A DNA stretch of 41,673 nucleotides from JBOFSQ01 sp051651625 (GCA_051651625.1 JBOFSQ010000100.1:1-41673); one strand, 5' to 3'. Positions 14,229-23,008 are shown, counted from the stretch's first letter. Program-made: numbers and translations. The notes: a model not told the origin generated them from the sequence alone.

Positions 14229-14954
14229 ATGTCTCGCACACTTCTGGCACGTCGTTCTGTTTCGGTCTTGTGTGTGGCGGTTTTCTGCGCGAGTACAACC
14301 ATCGTGTTCGCCCAGCGGAGTGACACCGGCGGAACTAACACACCGTCGCTCCCAACGACCGGCACCACGCCGACGCTTCCAAGCACCAGTTCAACTTCGT
14401 CGAGCAGTTCAAACTCAACCACTTCGACCAGCTCAAACCTGACAGCCTCGGAAGGTGGCAGCATCGAGTTCGGCGGATTCGACGGAGTTACAGAGGGAAA
14501 CTTTGTCGGTCGCGGTGACAACTCGGCGTTTGTCGGTCGCGCAGTTGGGACAAGTTCAACAGCAGCACGATCAAATCGTACGACAACAAGTTCACCAAAC
14601 GTTCGGCGGACAACTTCATCGCGGTCGAGCGCGAGTCGTCTCACGTCGGGACGGTCTGGTATGACATCGGGAACGAGCGGGCGCGGTACAGAGGTTCGCA
14701 GCACCGCAGCAGTCGGCAGCGAAATGCGCGGACTCGATGGCGTAATGTTTAACCGCGCAGGTCTCACGCGGAATATCGCAGCGGTTAACGATACGGTATC
14801 GGTGTCGTTTGACCCGCAATCGGGTACGGCGACGCTGCGTGGGACGGTGAACTCGCCGCGGGAACAGCGACTGCTGGAACAACTCCTCCGCTTGGAGCCG
14901 GGAGTCCAGCGGGTTGAGACCGAGACGCGAACGCTCCCTGCGCTGACCGAGTGA
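14229..14954 (+). CDS. Exported Ser/Thr-rich protein with BON-like C-terminus
   Basis: The 241-residue product has a signal peptide (SVLCVAVFCASTTIVFAQ), then a long low-complexity Ser/Thr/Asn/Gly region (about residues 30-165). The compact C-terminal part reads NDTVSVSFDPQSGTATLRGT, VNSPREQRLLEQLLRLEPGV and QRVETE, which fits a BON domain (strand, strand, helix, strand). BON domains bind phospholipid or peptidoglycan-associated surfaces. GGAG is seven bases before the ATG. The last 170 bases are also read in the opposite direction by the convergent lipoprotein gene. Confidence 0.75.
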   Translation: MSRTLLARRSVSVLCVAVFCASTTIVFAQRSDTGGTNTPSLPTTGTTPTLPSTSSTSSSSSNSTTSTSSNLTASEGGSIEFGGFDGVTEGNFVGRGDNSAFVGRAVGTSSTAARSNRTTTSSPNVRRTTSSRSSASRLTSGRSGMTSGTSGRGTEVRSTAAVGSEMRGLDGVMFNRAGLTRNIAAVNDTVSVSFDPQSGTATLRGTVNSPREQRLLEQLLRLEPGVQRVETETRTLPALTE

Positions 14955-15675
14955 TCGTATACGTCTCAATGTTTTGCGCACGCTTCGGAGACGTGATCAT
15001 ATCCTCACACACAACTCCGGGTGCAACGTTCCCATTTGTGGCGGTGTTGTTCGCACTGTCCGCCGCAACAATTCTTCCGTCGGGAGTGAAACTCGTCTGC
15101 TGTATATCGCGCGGCGCATTCTTCTTCTCCGCCACCGCAATCTGACTGTCACGCTGACTATCGCGCGGGCCGCCCATCAAGTAAACTTTCGTCTGCGAAC
15201 TCACGATGGTCGAACCAGTCTCCGGTTCGTGTTTGACGATGAGACTCACCTCGCGTGACTTCCCTTCTGGACCAGCCGAGTCCCACGGAATCCAAAGATT
15301 GTAGGAGTGACCGATGCTCGATTTGCTGTAGCAATGTTTCTTGAGGTCTTCCGGCGAAAAGACGTAACTCCGCGTCGGCGCGTTGTCACCGACCGCACGA
15401 TCCGTCTCGTCAAATGCGTAGACAACGAGATAACCGTCGCACTTAACCGGCTTGTTTGTGTTCCCCGGATAGAGGTAAACGCGCCCCGCGAAACCACGCT
15501 GCGGAGCTTCGCCACCCGTCTTGACGGCCTGATCCCAAACCGCAACAACCTGCGTCGGCGGCCCCGGCGGCGTCATCTTTGTCTTGAGCTTCGCATACTG
15601 ATGATTCACCGCATCAAGCGATGAACAACCGGCAAACATGACAGATACAAGGAATAGAAATGCGTAGTTTTTCAT
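14785..15675 (-). CDS. Lipoprotein of unknown function, overlapping the BON gene
   Basis: The 296-residue product has a lipoprotein signal (FLFLVSVMFAGCSS), then a domain with PPTQVVAVWDQAVKTGGEAP, RGFAGRVYLYP, VKCDGYLVVYAFDE, SYNLWIPWDSAGPEGKSREV and SSQTKVYLMGG; I do not recognise a named family but the pattern is planctomycete-like. The final 55 or so residues (Pro/Ala/Ser-rich, ending TTPIPYR) are encoded on the strand opposite the BON domain. That tail may be a run-on after loss of an earlier stop. The ATG at 15675 is the natural start of the signal peptide. Confidence 0.7.
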   Translation of the reverse strand: MKNYAFLFLVSVMFAGCSSLDAVNHQYAKLKTKMTPPGPPTQVVAVWDQAVKTGGEAPQRGFAGRVYLYPGNTNKPVKCDGYLVVYAFDETDRAVGDNAPTRSYVFSPEDLKKHCYSKSSIGHSYNLWIPWDSAGPEGKSREVSLIVKHEPETGSTIVSSQTKVYLMGGPRDSQRDSQIAVAEKKNAPRDIQQTSFTPDGRIVAADSANNTATNGNVAPGVVCEDMITSPKRAQNIETYTITRSAQGAFASRSQPAGLPAPSGGVVPAVAVPAASSPSHAASPYPIAGQTTPIPYR

Positions 15676-15700
15676 CGGTGTAGATGTGTTGAGGTTATCT

Positions 15701-16040
15701 CGTCATTCCCGCGTACTCGGCGGGGGGCGTCCTTTCCGCAATCCCGTAGGGATTGCGTTATGGTAGAAAACGTCTGCCAATACAATCCGAACCCCGCTAG
15801 GGGTTCCGTTCTGGTAGAAAACGTGTGCTGACCATAACGCAACTCCTACGGAGTTGTTTTCTTTACACGTCGCGTGCGTGCTACCATAACGGAATGCCTA
15901 GCGGCATTCGAGAACGGAATAAAACCGTGAACGGCTTCCCGCTTCGATTCGGTCACTCGCTTACGCTTCCCGCTCCGATTCTCCGCGATGTCAACACGGA
16001 TTGAATTCGGATGGATTCCCGCCTACGCGGGAATGACGAA
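15701..16040. repeat. Cluster of short palindromic repeats
   Basis: The cluster fills most of the gap between the lipoprotein and secretin genes. It opens with cgtcattcccgcgtactcgg (15701) and closes with attcccgcctacgcgggaat (16016). Between them are four palindromes: caatcccgtagggattg (15739) and aaccccgctaggggtt (15790), each followed by a tggtagaaaacg tail, then caactcctacggagttg (15840) and aatgcctagcggcatt (15893), each preceded by accataacg. The last two are inverted relative to the first two, so the set forms one larger imperfect inverted repeat. Confidence 0.75.
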
Positions 16041-16073
16041 CTCCACTCGTCCCTCGCCTCCAGTCCCTCGCCT

Positions 16074-19000
16074 CTACCTCGGCACCGCCGGAATGGGGAG
16101 TTTCGTCTTGACTTTTTCGATGCTTGGCAGGTCTTTTTCGTCGGGCTTGATCGGGTCGGACATCCAAACGACTTGTGTGTCGGTGGGTGTCCAGTCGTCT
16201 GTTCTTTGACGCCACGCAGACTCGCCACCAGCACGGATCACGTCGCTGATGCACCAGTGAATTCTTGCTAATTCCTGTTGCTTGAGGACTTCCATGTCGC
16301 ACTCGTTGCGAATGATGATCGGTGTCATGATGATGATCAGTTCTGATTTTGAGTGCGAAACCGATTTGTACTCGAATAGCGACTTCACGACCGGAATCTT
16401 GTTGAGAAACGGTACGCCGCGTGTGACGGTCGATTTGTCGTCGGTGATGATTCCGCCGATGATGATCGTCTGCCCCGACATCGCACCGATGGTCGTCTGC
16501 GACTTCACAACTTCTTTGCGCGGTGCGCGAAACTCTCGCGTACCGGAGATGCCGACGACCGTTCCTTCTGCTTCGGGTCCGAAACGCGAACGCTCGGCGT
16601 AGATGTCCATCACAACCATTCCGTCGGGCGTGATGCGCGGTGTCACATCGAGAATGAGACCCGCCTCAACTTCTTCCGTTCCGGCGGTAGTCCCAGTATT
16701 GGTTTGGCTGACTTGCGTCACCATCCGCACCGTCTCGCCCGACGTGACGGTCGCCTTCTTGTTGTCGGTCGTCGCCATCTGCGGACGCGAAAGAACTTGC
16801 ACCTTCTTCTGTTCCTCAAGTGCGCGAACAAGAATCGCAAGCGACTCGCTCGATGCCGAAAACACAAACCCAGAGTTCCCCGCACTGTTCGCACGTCCAA
16901 CGCCAAGACTCGTCACACCTTGCGTGCCGACCCAATCGGGGTGTGCGGTGTTTGTGTTGTTGCCGAGAGGATTACTGTTGAGAAAGTTAAAACCGGGAAT
17001 ACCTCCAACACTACGATTGAACAAGATCGAATCTTGCAAACCGAGTTCGACACCGAAGTCGCGTCCATTGGTCAGCGAGACTTGCGCGAGCATAACTTGG
17101 ATGACAACTTGATACGGTCGCTCGTCGAGACGCGCGACGATTTTTTTGATCGCTTCGTAGTAGCGTGGCGTCGTGCTGACGATGAGGTTGTTGCTGATGG
17201 GGTCGGCGACGACGACGACTTCTTTGCGGTACTGCTCCAGCGGGCTTTGCGGATAAAATGTTCCAGAGCTTTGCAGTTCGAGTTGTCGTTCGCTCGTGAG
17301 GTACGCATTGATCGCAGACGCAACGTCTTCGGCGGGCGAGTTGAGCAGACGAAACATGACGACCTGTCTGTTCTGAACGTTTTCTTCATCGAGTCTGAAC
17401 AGGATCGCTTCAACGAGGCTCATATCCGACGCACTTCCAGAGGCGATGATGCTGTTGGTACGATTTTCAACTGCGAATCGCACACCAACGAGCGTACTTT
17501 CGTCGGACGCGGTGCCCGCGCGGACGGTGGCGATGTTTGAAGTTTGGTTGCCAGTTCCGCCGGTTGTTGTTGACGACTGGAAGATCGTTTGCAACATCGT
17601 AACGAGTGACGATGCGTCGCCGTTGACAATCGTGAAGATTTTGACTTGCGACTCGGCGTTTGGTAGCCGGTCGAGTTGCATGATGAGCGTTTCGATCAGT
17701 GGGAGCGTTTCGGCGGGTGCGGAGACGATGAGTGAGTTGCTTCGCGTATCGGCGGTGACGCGGGCTTCGCTCAAGACGCCGCTTATGATGGCGTCGCCGC
17801 TTTGGCGGTCGAGCGTTGTTATTTCGAGAACTGCGTTGCGGGTGGTGCTCTGGTTTGTCCCCGACGTTCCGCTGATGGCGTTGTTTATTGTTGTTGCGAG
17901 ATCGGATGCAACGGCGTTTTTGAGTTGTATGATCCGCGCTTGGTTTACGGCGTCGCCGCGTGGGACATCGAGCGAACGGATAAACTCCGCCACTTCGGCG
18001 AGGTCGCGTGCGCTCCCTTGCAAAATCAGTGAGTTTGAACGCGCATCACTCGTCGCTGAAACCTGCGTACTCAAGACGCCGCGATCAGCAAAGAACTCGT
18101 CAATCTGCGTTTTGACCGTGGCCGCGACTGCGTTTTTCAAACGGACGACGAGAAAGTCGGCCTCCGGCGAGACCGGTTTATCGAGTTTGCGAATGAGGTC
18201 AATCGCCGTTTGCACCGCACCTTTTTGTCCGACGAGCAAGATGGCGTTCGGCTTGAGAAGTGCGAGAAACGTCACGCTGCCGCGACGAGAAACATAAACT
18301 TCGTTGTAGAGCCGAACGACGATTTGAGCGACTCGCGTACAGTCGGTCTCGCGCATCCGGTAGATGGTGATTTCTGGTTCGGTGTCGATGTTCATCGTCT
18401 CGATTTGGCGAACCATATCGAGAACGATTTGCACGTCGTTCTTGTTGCCGCGTAAGACGATGGTGTCGAGTCCATCGAGCATTTCGATTTCGACGGGGCC
18501 GATGAGTCCTTCTGCGGTCGCGCGACGAATCGCCGTTGCGACGGCAGTGTTGTTGGCGACAGTTGTTTGTTCACGTGGAGTGCGGCGTTCGGAGATGGTT
18601 GCGTTGCGGCGCGGTTGGGTTGTTGTGTCACGCGATTCGTTCTCGATGACATCCGCAACTTGCGCGACGGCGCGATACGCCTCACGCTGAAACGGGACGA
18701 TTTCGGTGCGTTTGTTTGCGTCGCTTGGAACATCCATCAGCTCGACGAGTCTCACGACTGCGTCTGCCGCCGCGACCGTTCCGCGAACGACGACCGTGTG
18801 ACTATTTCGGTCAAGCTCTAAATCAACAACCGACCCGTTGCGAACGGGGAGGCGATAAACGGCGCGATCGCCTTCGGTGACAATCTGGCGAACGGGAACA
18901 AAACGTTGCCCGAGACGTTCGAGAAGTCGGCTCTCAAGTTCTTGTACGGAGATCGCGGTGAGCGTTCGGCTTCGTGCGACTGGCGGCTGTGCCAGCGGCG

Positions 19001-19250
19001 GCGGCGTGGGAGTCACCGTTGGCAACGCTTGAGGCGGGACGAATGTCGGCTGTACCGCTGGCGGAACGGCTGGTGAAGGCACGCCTGTTGGTACTGCCGC
19101 CACTGCCACTGGCGCAATCTGCGGAAGTGGTGGAACTTCGCCTTGCCACTGAAACGAACGTTGGGCTGCGGTGTCTGTAGGCAGACTTTGGGCCACAAGT
19201 GTTGAGCAGATGCAGAAGGCAATAAGCGTCGGCAAAATGGGGTATTTCAT
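16074..19250 (-). CDS. gspD: Secretin, type II secretion GspD/PilQ-like
   Basis: The 1058-residue protein has a signal peptide (LIAFCICSTLVAQS), a proline-rich stretch and several secretin N-type domains (repeats of DxRSNSLI: DARSNSLILQGSARDLAEV, DTRSNSLIVSAPAETLPLIE, NRTNSIIASGSASDM, DPISNNLIVSTTPRYYEAIK). The C-terminal secretin domain follows: VQVLSRPQMATTDNKKATVT, GLILDVTPRI, TIGAMSGQTIIIGGII, GVPFLNKIPVVKSLF, ELIIIMTPIII. Secretins form the outer-membrane pore of type II secretion and type IV pili. The ATG at 19250 is the only good start. A TATACT at 19306-19311 could be its -10 box. No other gsp gene is adjacent. It could export the DUF1559 pseudopilin-like proteins nearby (inference). 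Confidence 0.9.
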   Translation of the reverse strand: MKYPILPTLIAFCICSTLVAQSLPTDTAAQRSFQWQGEVPPLPQIAPVAVAAVPTGVPSPAVPPAVQPTFVPPQALPTVTPTPPPLAQPPVARSRTLTAISVQELESRLLERLGQRFVPVRQIVTEGDRAVYRLPVRNGSVVDLELDRNSHTVVVRGTVAAADAVVRLVELMDVPSDANKRTEIVPFQREAYRAVAQVADVIENESRDTTTQPRRNATISERRTPREQTTVANNTAVATAIRRATAEGLIGPVEIEMLDGLDTIVLRGNKNDVQIVLDMVRQIETMNIDTEPEITIYRMRETDCTRVAQIVVRLYNEVYVSRRGSVTFLALLKPNAILLVGQKGAVQTAIDLIRKLDKPVSPEADFLVVRLKNAVAATVKTQIDEFFADRGVLSTQVSATSDARSNSLILQGSARDLAEVAEFIRSLDVPRGDAVNQARIIQLKNAVASDLATTINNAISGTSGTNQSTTRNAVLEITTLDRQSGDAIISGVLSEARVTADTRSNSLIVSAPAETLPLIETLIMQLDRLPNAESQVKIFTIVNGDASSLVTMLQTIFQSSTTTGGTGNQTSNIATVRAGTASDESTLVGVRFAVENRTNSIIASGSASDMSLVEAILFRLDEENVQNRQVVMFRLLNSPAEDVASAINAYLTSERQLELQSSGTFYPQSPLEQYRKEVVVVADPISNNLIVSTTPRYYEAIKKIVARLDERPYQVVIQVMLAQVSLTNGRDFGVELGLQDSILFNRSVGGIPGFNFLNSNPLGNNTNTAHPDWVGTQGVTSLGVGRANSAGNSGFVFSASSESLAILVRALEEQKKVQVLSRPQMATTDNKKATVTSGETVRMVTQVSQTNTGTTAGTEEVEAGLILDVTPRITPDGMVVMDIYAERSRFGPEAEGTVVGISGTREFRAPRKEVVKSQTTIGAMSGQTIIIGGIITDDKSTVTRGVPFLNKIPVVKSLFEYKSVSHSKSELIIIMTPIIIRNECDMEVLKQQELARIHWCISDVIRAGGESAWRQRTDDWTPTDTQVVWMSDPIKPDEKDLPSIEKVKTKLPIPAVPR

Positions 19251-19426
19251 CAAGGCACCGTCGAGTCATCGTAGACAGCGGGACAGACGAACTCCACGAG
19301 AGCGGAGTATACGTCAATGCTTCCTATCGACTTTGCCGATTGATGCGATAAGTCCTTTTTTGCTGAAAAGTGCAAAAGAAACGATTTTGGCGACTGGGCA
19401 ATTTTCGCCGCAGGTAGCGGCAAGAG

Positions 19427-19572
19427 TAGACCTGTTCGGAAACTTGCACCCGCGCATCGGTTCGGCATAGCCGAACCCTCCAAACGCCTACGGCGTTGAT
19501 ATACTGGAGGGTTCGGCTATGCCGAACCAGAACTACCCAATCGCCCCAAATGGACGTTTCCGAACAAGTCTA
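19427..19572. mobile_element. MITE-like element, complete copy
   Basis: The ends tagacctgttcggaaac and gtttccgaacaagtcta are inverted repeats (16 of 17 matching), each bounded by TA, as expected for TA-targeting IS630/Tc1-type elements. Inside are two outward copies of the palindrome ggttcggcatagccgaacc, themselves inverted around a short variable centre (cgcctacggcg). No coding capacity is present. Partial copies lie at 34257-34317, 38311-38420 and 39626-39727. Confidence 0.7.
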
Positions 19573-19584
19573 GTAGTGGACAAG

Positions 19585-19630
19585 TTAAAACAAAACGAGG
19601 GCGTCTCTCCCATCGGGAGAAACGCCCTCG
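19585..19630 (-). terminator. Rho-independent terminator of the tuf-rplL cluster
   Basis: Read on the minus strand, gagggcgtttctcccgatgg folds back on gagagacgccctc to give a 12-15 bp stem with a 4-6 base loop, followed by gttttgttttaa. It lies about 75 bases after the rplL stop and closes the ribosomal cluster; rpoB does not follow. Confidence 0.85.
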
Positions 19631-19703
19631 CAGCCTCACGGTCTTTGTCGCCCGGACGAACCGAGAATGGCACCGTCACAGACAACAACCCACCACAGGG
19701 CAA

Positions 19704-20120
19704 CTATTTGACGGAGACCTTGGCACCTTTGTCTTCAAGCTCTTTCTTGAGCTTTTCGGCCTCTTCCTTCGGCAAACCGGTTTTGAGTTTACAGGCCGGT
19801 CCCGCACTTTCGACGAGCGTCTTGGCGTCGCCCAAACTCGCACCAGTCGCAGCACGCACGATCTTGATGATCTCGATCTTGGCGTCGCCGAACGATTCGA
19901 GGATGACGTCGAACTCGGTCTGTGCCTCGGCAGCAGCACCGCCACCAGCCTCGCCACCACCAGCCGGAGCAGCCATAACGACCGCACCACCAGCCGCCGG
20001 CTCAATGCCGTGGACTTCCTTGAGGTAGTCGCTCAATTCCTTCGCGTCTTTGAGCGACATCGCTACGATCTTGTCTCCAAGCTCTTTCGTTGCCGCAGAA
20101 AACTCTCTTGTCTCGCTCAT
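19704..20120 (-). CDS. rplL: 50S ribosomal protein L7/L12
   Basis: The 138-residue protein has the N-terminal dimer helices (LGDKIVAMSLKDAKELSDYL), the Ala/Gly hinge and the C-terminal domain: TEFDVILESFGDAKIEIIKI, VRAATGASLGDAKTLVESAG, GLPKEEAEKLKKELEDKGAK. L7/L12 dimers form the mobile stalk that recruits and activates translation GTPases. AAAGGG is seven bases before the ATG. It is last in the cluster, 107 bases after rplJ and before a strong terminator. Confidence 0.97.
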   Translation of the reverse strand: MSETREFSAATKELGDKIVAMSLKDAKELSDYLKEVHGIEPAAGGAVVMAAPAGGGEAGGGAAAEAQTEFDVILESFGDAKIEIIKIVRAATGASLGDAKTLVESAGPACKLKTGLPKEEAEKLKKELEDKGAKVSVK

Positions 20121-20227
20121 GATAAAACCCTTTCATTTCTTATTTGACCCACTCACACAAGGGCCGGAAAACTGGTAACGCCATTACCGCACCGCGCGAC
20201 AACAAACATCACCAACAGTTTCAATTT

Positions 20228-20770
20228 TTACGCCGTCGCGTCCGCGTCGGAGTCGCTGCCGCCGCCAATCTTTTCGATTTGGCTGGCAAGCGCACCACCA
20301 GCGGCGATAAGCTGTCCCGACAGCTTCGAACCGACGCCGACAATCTGTCCAAGGAGGAGCGAGATTTGCTCTTCACGCGTCGGCCACTTGCTCACCTCGG
20401 CTGCGGACTTTGCATCGAGCGGTTCGCCATCAAGAACTGCACCACAAACTTCAAACCCTTTGAAGTTGCGGTCAGAGGCGAGCTTGACGACTTCTTTCGC
20501 CAGCGTCACGACATCGCTCGTTCCCCAGCAGAGGGCACACGAACCGCCGAGATTCGCAAGCCCATTGGCAAGCGACGTTCCCGCAGCAGCACGCTGGGCG
20601 ACACTGTTTTTGACAACGAGAAGCTCGATCCCTTTGGCCGCAAGTATCCCGCGCAGAGCGTGATTTGTCTTGCCAGTTATACCAACGAGCGAAACCACCA
20701 TGAGCGATTGCACATCACCCAAGCGATTACGAACACCTTCCGATTGTAGATTCTTGACGTACTTACTCAC
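20228..20770 (-). CDS. rplJ: 50S ribosomal protein L10
   Basis: The product reads SKYVKNLQSEGVRNRLGDVQ, SLMVVSLVGITGKTNHALRG, VVKNSVAQRA, ending in an acidic tail. L10 anchors L7/L12 dimers on the 23S rRNA and, in many bacteria, represses its own operon. I take GTG 20770 as the start because AGAGG lies seven bases upstream; a TTG at 20785 would overlap that site. It lies between rplA and rplL. Confidence 0.95.
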   Translation of the reverse strand: MSKYVKNLQSEGVRNRLGDVQSLMVVSLVGITGKTNHALRGILAAKGIELLVVKNSVAQRAAAGTSLANGLANLGGSCALCWGTSDVVTLAKEVVKLASDRNFKGFEVCGAVLDGEPLDAKSAAEVSKWPTREEQISLLLGQIVGVGSKLSGQLIAAGGALASQIEKIGGGSDSDADATA

Positions 20771-20793
20771 TTGAATACCTCTCAACTATACTA

Positions 20794-20849
20794 CGGCGGG
20801 TACGCCGGACAAACTAGATTGCGGCTGGTACGCCGAACAAACTAGATTG
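20794..20849. repeat. 28-bp tandem duplication at the rplA 3' end
   Basis: The unit with tacgccggacaaactagatt (from 20801) is repeated 28 bases later as tacgccgaacaaactagatt (from 20829). One unit includes the rplA stop codon and the other lies in the rplA-rplJ spacer. Confidence 0.75.
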
Positions 20850-21528
20850 CGACGCGAACGCCGGGCGACATTGTTGCGCTGATTGTCACTGATTTGATGT
20901 ACTGTCCCTTCACCGCTGTTGGCTTGAGACTGACGATGAGTTTGATGAAGGCGTCGAGGTTGTCAACGAGCTGCTGCGCGTCGAACTTGATCTTACCGAC
21001 GATTGCGTGAACGACGCCACCTTCTTTGTCGTTACGAAACTCAACCTTCCCCGCTTTGTATTCTTTGATCGTCTTGACGACGTCCATAGTTACCGTTCCG
21101 GCACGCGGCGACGGCATAAGTCCACGCGGGCCGAGCACTTTACCGAGCGGACCGACGAGCCCCATCATGTCGGGAGTGGCGATGCACACGTCGAAGTCGG
21201 TCCAGCCGCCCTTGATCTTTTCAACGATGTCTGCGTCGCCTACGAAGTCGGCACCACCGCTCTTCGCTTCGGCTGCTTTGTCGCCCTTCGCAATCACGCA
21301 AACACGCGACTCTTTACCGATCCCGTGCGGCAACACAATACTACCGCGAACGAGTTGGTCGGCCTGCTTCGGATCGATCCCCAAACAAATGGCAACATCG
21401 ACCGACTGGTTAAATTTTAAGTTATCGAACTTCTTGAGCACTCCAACCGCGTCCGCAAGCGGCAACGCCGCTTGGACATTCTTGAGTTGCCCGTTCATCG
21501 ACTTGAATCGTTTTGTTAGTTTCGGCAT
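20842..21528 (-). CDS. rplA: 50S ribosomal protein L1
   Basis: From ATG 21528 the 228-residue protein reads MPKLTKRFKSMNGQ, then FNQSVDVAICLGIDPKQADQ, VRGSIVLPHGIGKESRVCVI, DVCIATPDMMGLVGPLGKVL, GPRGLMPSPRAGTVTMDV, the L1 signature. L1 binds 23S rRNA at the exit-side stalk and commonly represses the L11-L1 operon. AGGA lies about nine bases upstream. The frame extends 15 codons further upstream, but that part is not family-like. Confidence 0.97.
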   Translation of the reverse strand: MPKLTKRFKSMNGQLKNVQAALPLADAVGVLKKFDNLKFNQSVDVAICLGIDPKQADQLVRGSIVLPHGIGKESRVCVIAKGDKAAEAKSGGADFVGDADIVEKIKGGWTDFDVCIATPDMMGLVGPLGKVLGPRGLMPSPRAGTVTMDVVKTIKEYKAGKVEFRNDKEGGVVHAIVGKIKFDAQQLVDNLDAFIKLIVSLKPTAVKGQYIKSVTISATMSPGVRVAI

Positions 21529-21567
21529 ATCACTGTTCCTGTATCCGTTCACGGTTGATTCTGAATT

Positions 21568-21693
21568 CGTCACCCCCGCGTACTCGGCGGGGGCCTAGAG
21601 CTAACGCTTTGGGTTCGCTTGCGCGAACTTCGCTATCGCGTCTGCTTGCAGTGTTGTTCTCTGGATGCCCGCCGAGTACGCGGGCATGACGAA
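21568..21693. repeat. Inverted pair of cgtcattcccgc-type repeats
   Basis: ttcgtcacccccgcgtactc (21567) through ggcgggggcc is complementary to ggatgcccgccgagtacgcg (21663) through gcatgacgaa, giving a stem of about 30 bp with a 70-base centre between rplK and rplA. It could influence the L11/L1 transcript. Confidence 0.75.
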
Positions 21694-21712
21694 ACATGCC
21701 GTGAACGCTTAA

Positions 21713-22135
21713 TCAGACCACATCGAGTCCCATACTGCGGCACGTTCCCATCAAAATATTTTTCGCTGCATTGACGTCGCGCGAGTTTAGGTCTTTCACC
21801 TTCTTTGCGGCGATGTCTTCAAGCTGCTTGTGTGTCACTTGACCGACACGTTCTTTCGGTACAGCGTGACTCCCCGTTACGATCCCCGCCGCTTGCTTGA
21901 GCAAGTCAACGCTGTGCGGACTCTTCGTCTCAAGCTCGAACGTTCGGTCGCCATAAACTTTGACGACGACCGGAATTCGCATTCCGAGGTCGGCCTTCGT
22001 TCGCTCGTTGAACTGCTGAACGAACTGGCCGAGGTTGAGACCGTATTTACCGAGTGCTGTACCGACCGGCGGGGCCGCCGTCGCTTGACCACCTTTGGCG
22101 TGAAATCTTACTGTTGCTACTAACTGCTTTGCCAT
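21713..22135 (-). CDS. rplK: 50S ribosomal protein L11
   Basis: The 140-residue protein reads KGGQATAAPPVGTALGKYGL, NLGQFVQQFNERTKADLGMR, ending KDLNSRDVNAAKNILMGTCR and SMGLDVV, the standard L11 architecture with an N-terminal domain and a C-terminal rRNA-binding domain. L11 sits at the GTPase centre of the 50S subunit. It follows nusG with an 11-base gap. Confidence 0.97.
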   Translation of the reverse strand: MAKQLVATVRFHAKGGQATAAPPVGTALGKYGLNLGQFVQQFNERTKADLGMRIPVVVKVYGDRTFELETKSPHSVDLLKQAAGIVTGSHAVPKERVGQVTHKQLEDIAAKKVKDLNSRDVNAAKNILMGTCRSMGLDVV

Positions 22136-22146
22136 AACGGCTCCTC

Positions 22147-22977
22147 CTACGAGATTGATTCAATCTGCCAGTATTCCAGCTCCACCGGCGTACTGCGCCC
22201 GAAGAGACTGATGATGACGGTAACACGCCCGCTCGCGTAGTCGATGTTTTCGACTGTGCCTTCGCAGGTCTCGAACGTCCCGTCTTTGACTTTAATTTGG
22301 TCGCCGATTTGGTAGCCAACTCGCAACTTCGGCTGTTCCGGCGTTTCCTTCGTCGAGACGAGCATCTTTTCGACTTCGTGTGACAACATCGGCGATGGTT
22401 TTCCGCCCGACGAAGTGAAGTCGCTAACACCAAACGTCTCACGAACGAGATACCACGACTCTTCCGTAAGCTCCATCGAGATCATCAAGTAACCGGGGTA
22501 GAGTTTACGCTCGACAACTTTTTTCTTGTCGCCACGAATCTCGGTTACCTTTTCGGTTGGGATGACGATCTCACCGAAGAGCGGCCCCATTCCCGCCATC
22601 GCAACGCGGCGGAGCAAGGTGTCACGAACGGATGTTTCTCGGTTGACCTGTACCTTGAGTATGTACCACTCACGCTGTCCCGTACATTCGATAACTGTAG
22701 GCGGCGGCAACTCGTCGTCCTTCGACTTGCGACCAGCAGGCTTCTTCGCAACCTTGACCTTCGGCTCTTTCGGTGGCTTCGGTTCTTTTGGCTTGGCTAC
22801 GGCCTTTTTCTTCTTTGGTTTGTCGTCCTGCACAGACTCTTGTGAAGACGACACTCCGTCGGCAACGTGGGTATTTGTTTCCACCGGCGCAGCGACTTCG
22901 TCCGCAACATCGCTTGCGACGACGCACGACTCATCTGCGAGAGAATCATCCGATTGTGGGAATACTTCCGTTGTCAT
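22147..22977 (-). CDS. nusG: Transcription elongation factor NusG with long N-terminal extension
   Basis: The C-terminal 175 or so residues are NusG: REWYILKVQVNRETSVRDTL in the NGN domain, LYPGYLMISMELTEESWYLV, VGYQIGDQIKVKDGTFETCE and GTVENIDYASGRVTVIISLF in the KOW domain. About 100 extra residues precede it: first acidic, then Lys/Pro-rich (DDKPKKKKAVAKPKEPKPPK). NusG binds RNA polymerase and links it to Rho or ribosomes. The extension is long for the family. The ATG at 22977 starts it. Confidence 0.95.
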   Translation of the reverse strand: MTTEVFPQSDDSLADESCVVASDVADEVAAPVETNTHVADGVSSSQESVQDDKPKKKKAVAKPKEPKPPKEPKVKVAKKPAGRKSKDDELPPPTVIECTGQREWYILKVQVNRETSVRDTLLRRVAMAGMGPLFGEIVIPTEKVTEIRGDKKKVVERKLYPGYLMISMELTEESWYLVRETFGVSDFTSSGGKPSPMLSHEVEKMLVSTKETPEQPKLRVGYQIGDQIKVKDGTFETCEGTVENIDYASGRVTVIISLFGRSTPVELEYWQIESIS

Positions 22978-23008
22978 ATATTCTGGACCAGTCTTACGCG
23001 ACGCCAGT

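Noticed and set aside
15736..15917. CRISPR-like array
   Set aside because: Only four units are present, they differ in sequence, and two are inverted. A CRISPR array needs direct identical repeats with spacers of even length.
17446..18297. Plus-strand open frame inside the secretin gene
   Set aside because: It is the antisense of a clearly conserved gene and shows no domain of its own.
19459..19530. Terminator of the secretin or rplL gene
   Set aside because: The ggttcggcatagccgaacc hairpins lack a U-run and belong to a dispersed element with inverted ends. The true rplL terminator is at 19585-19630.
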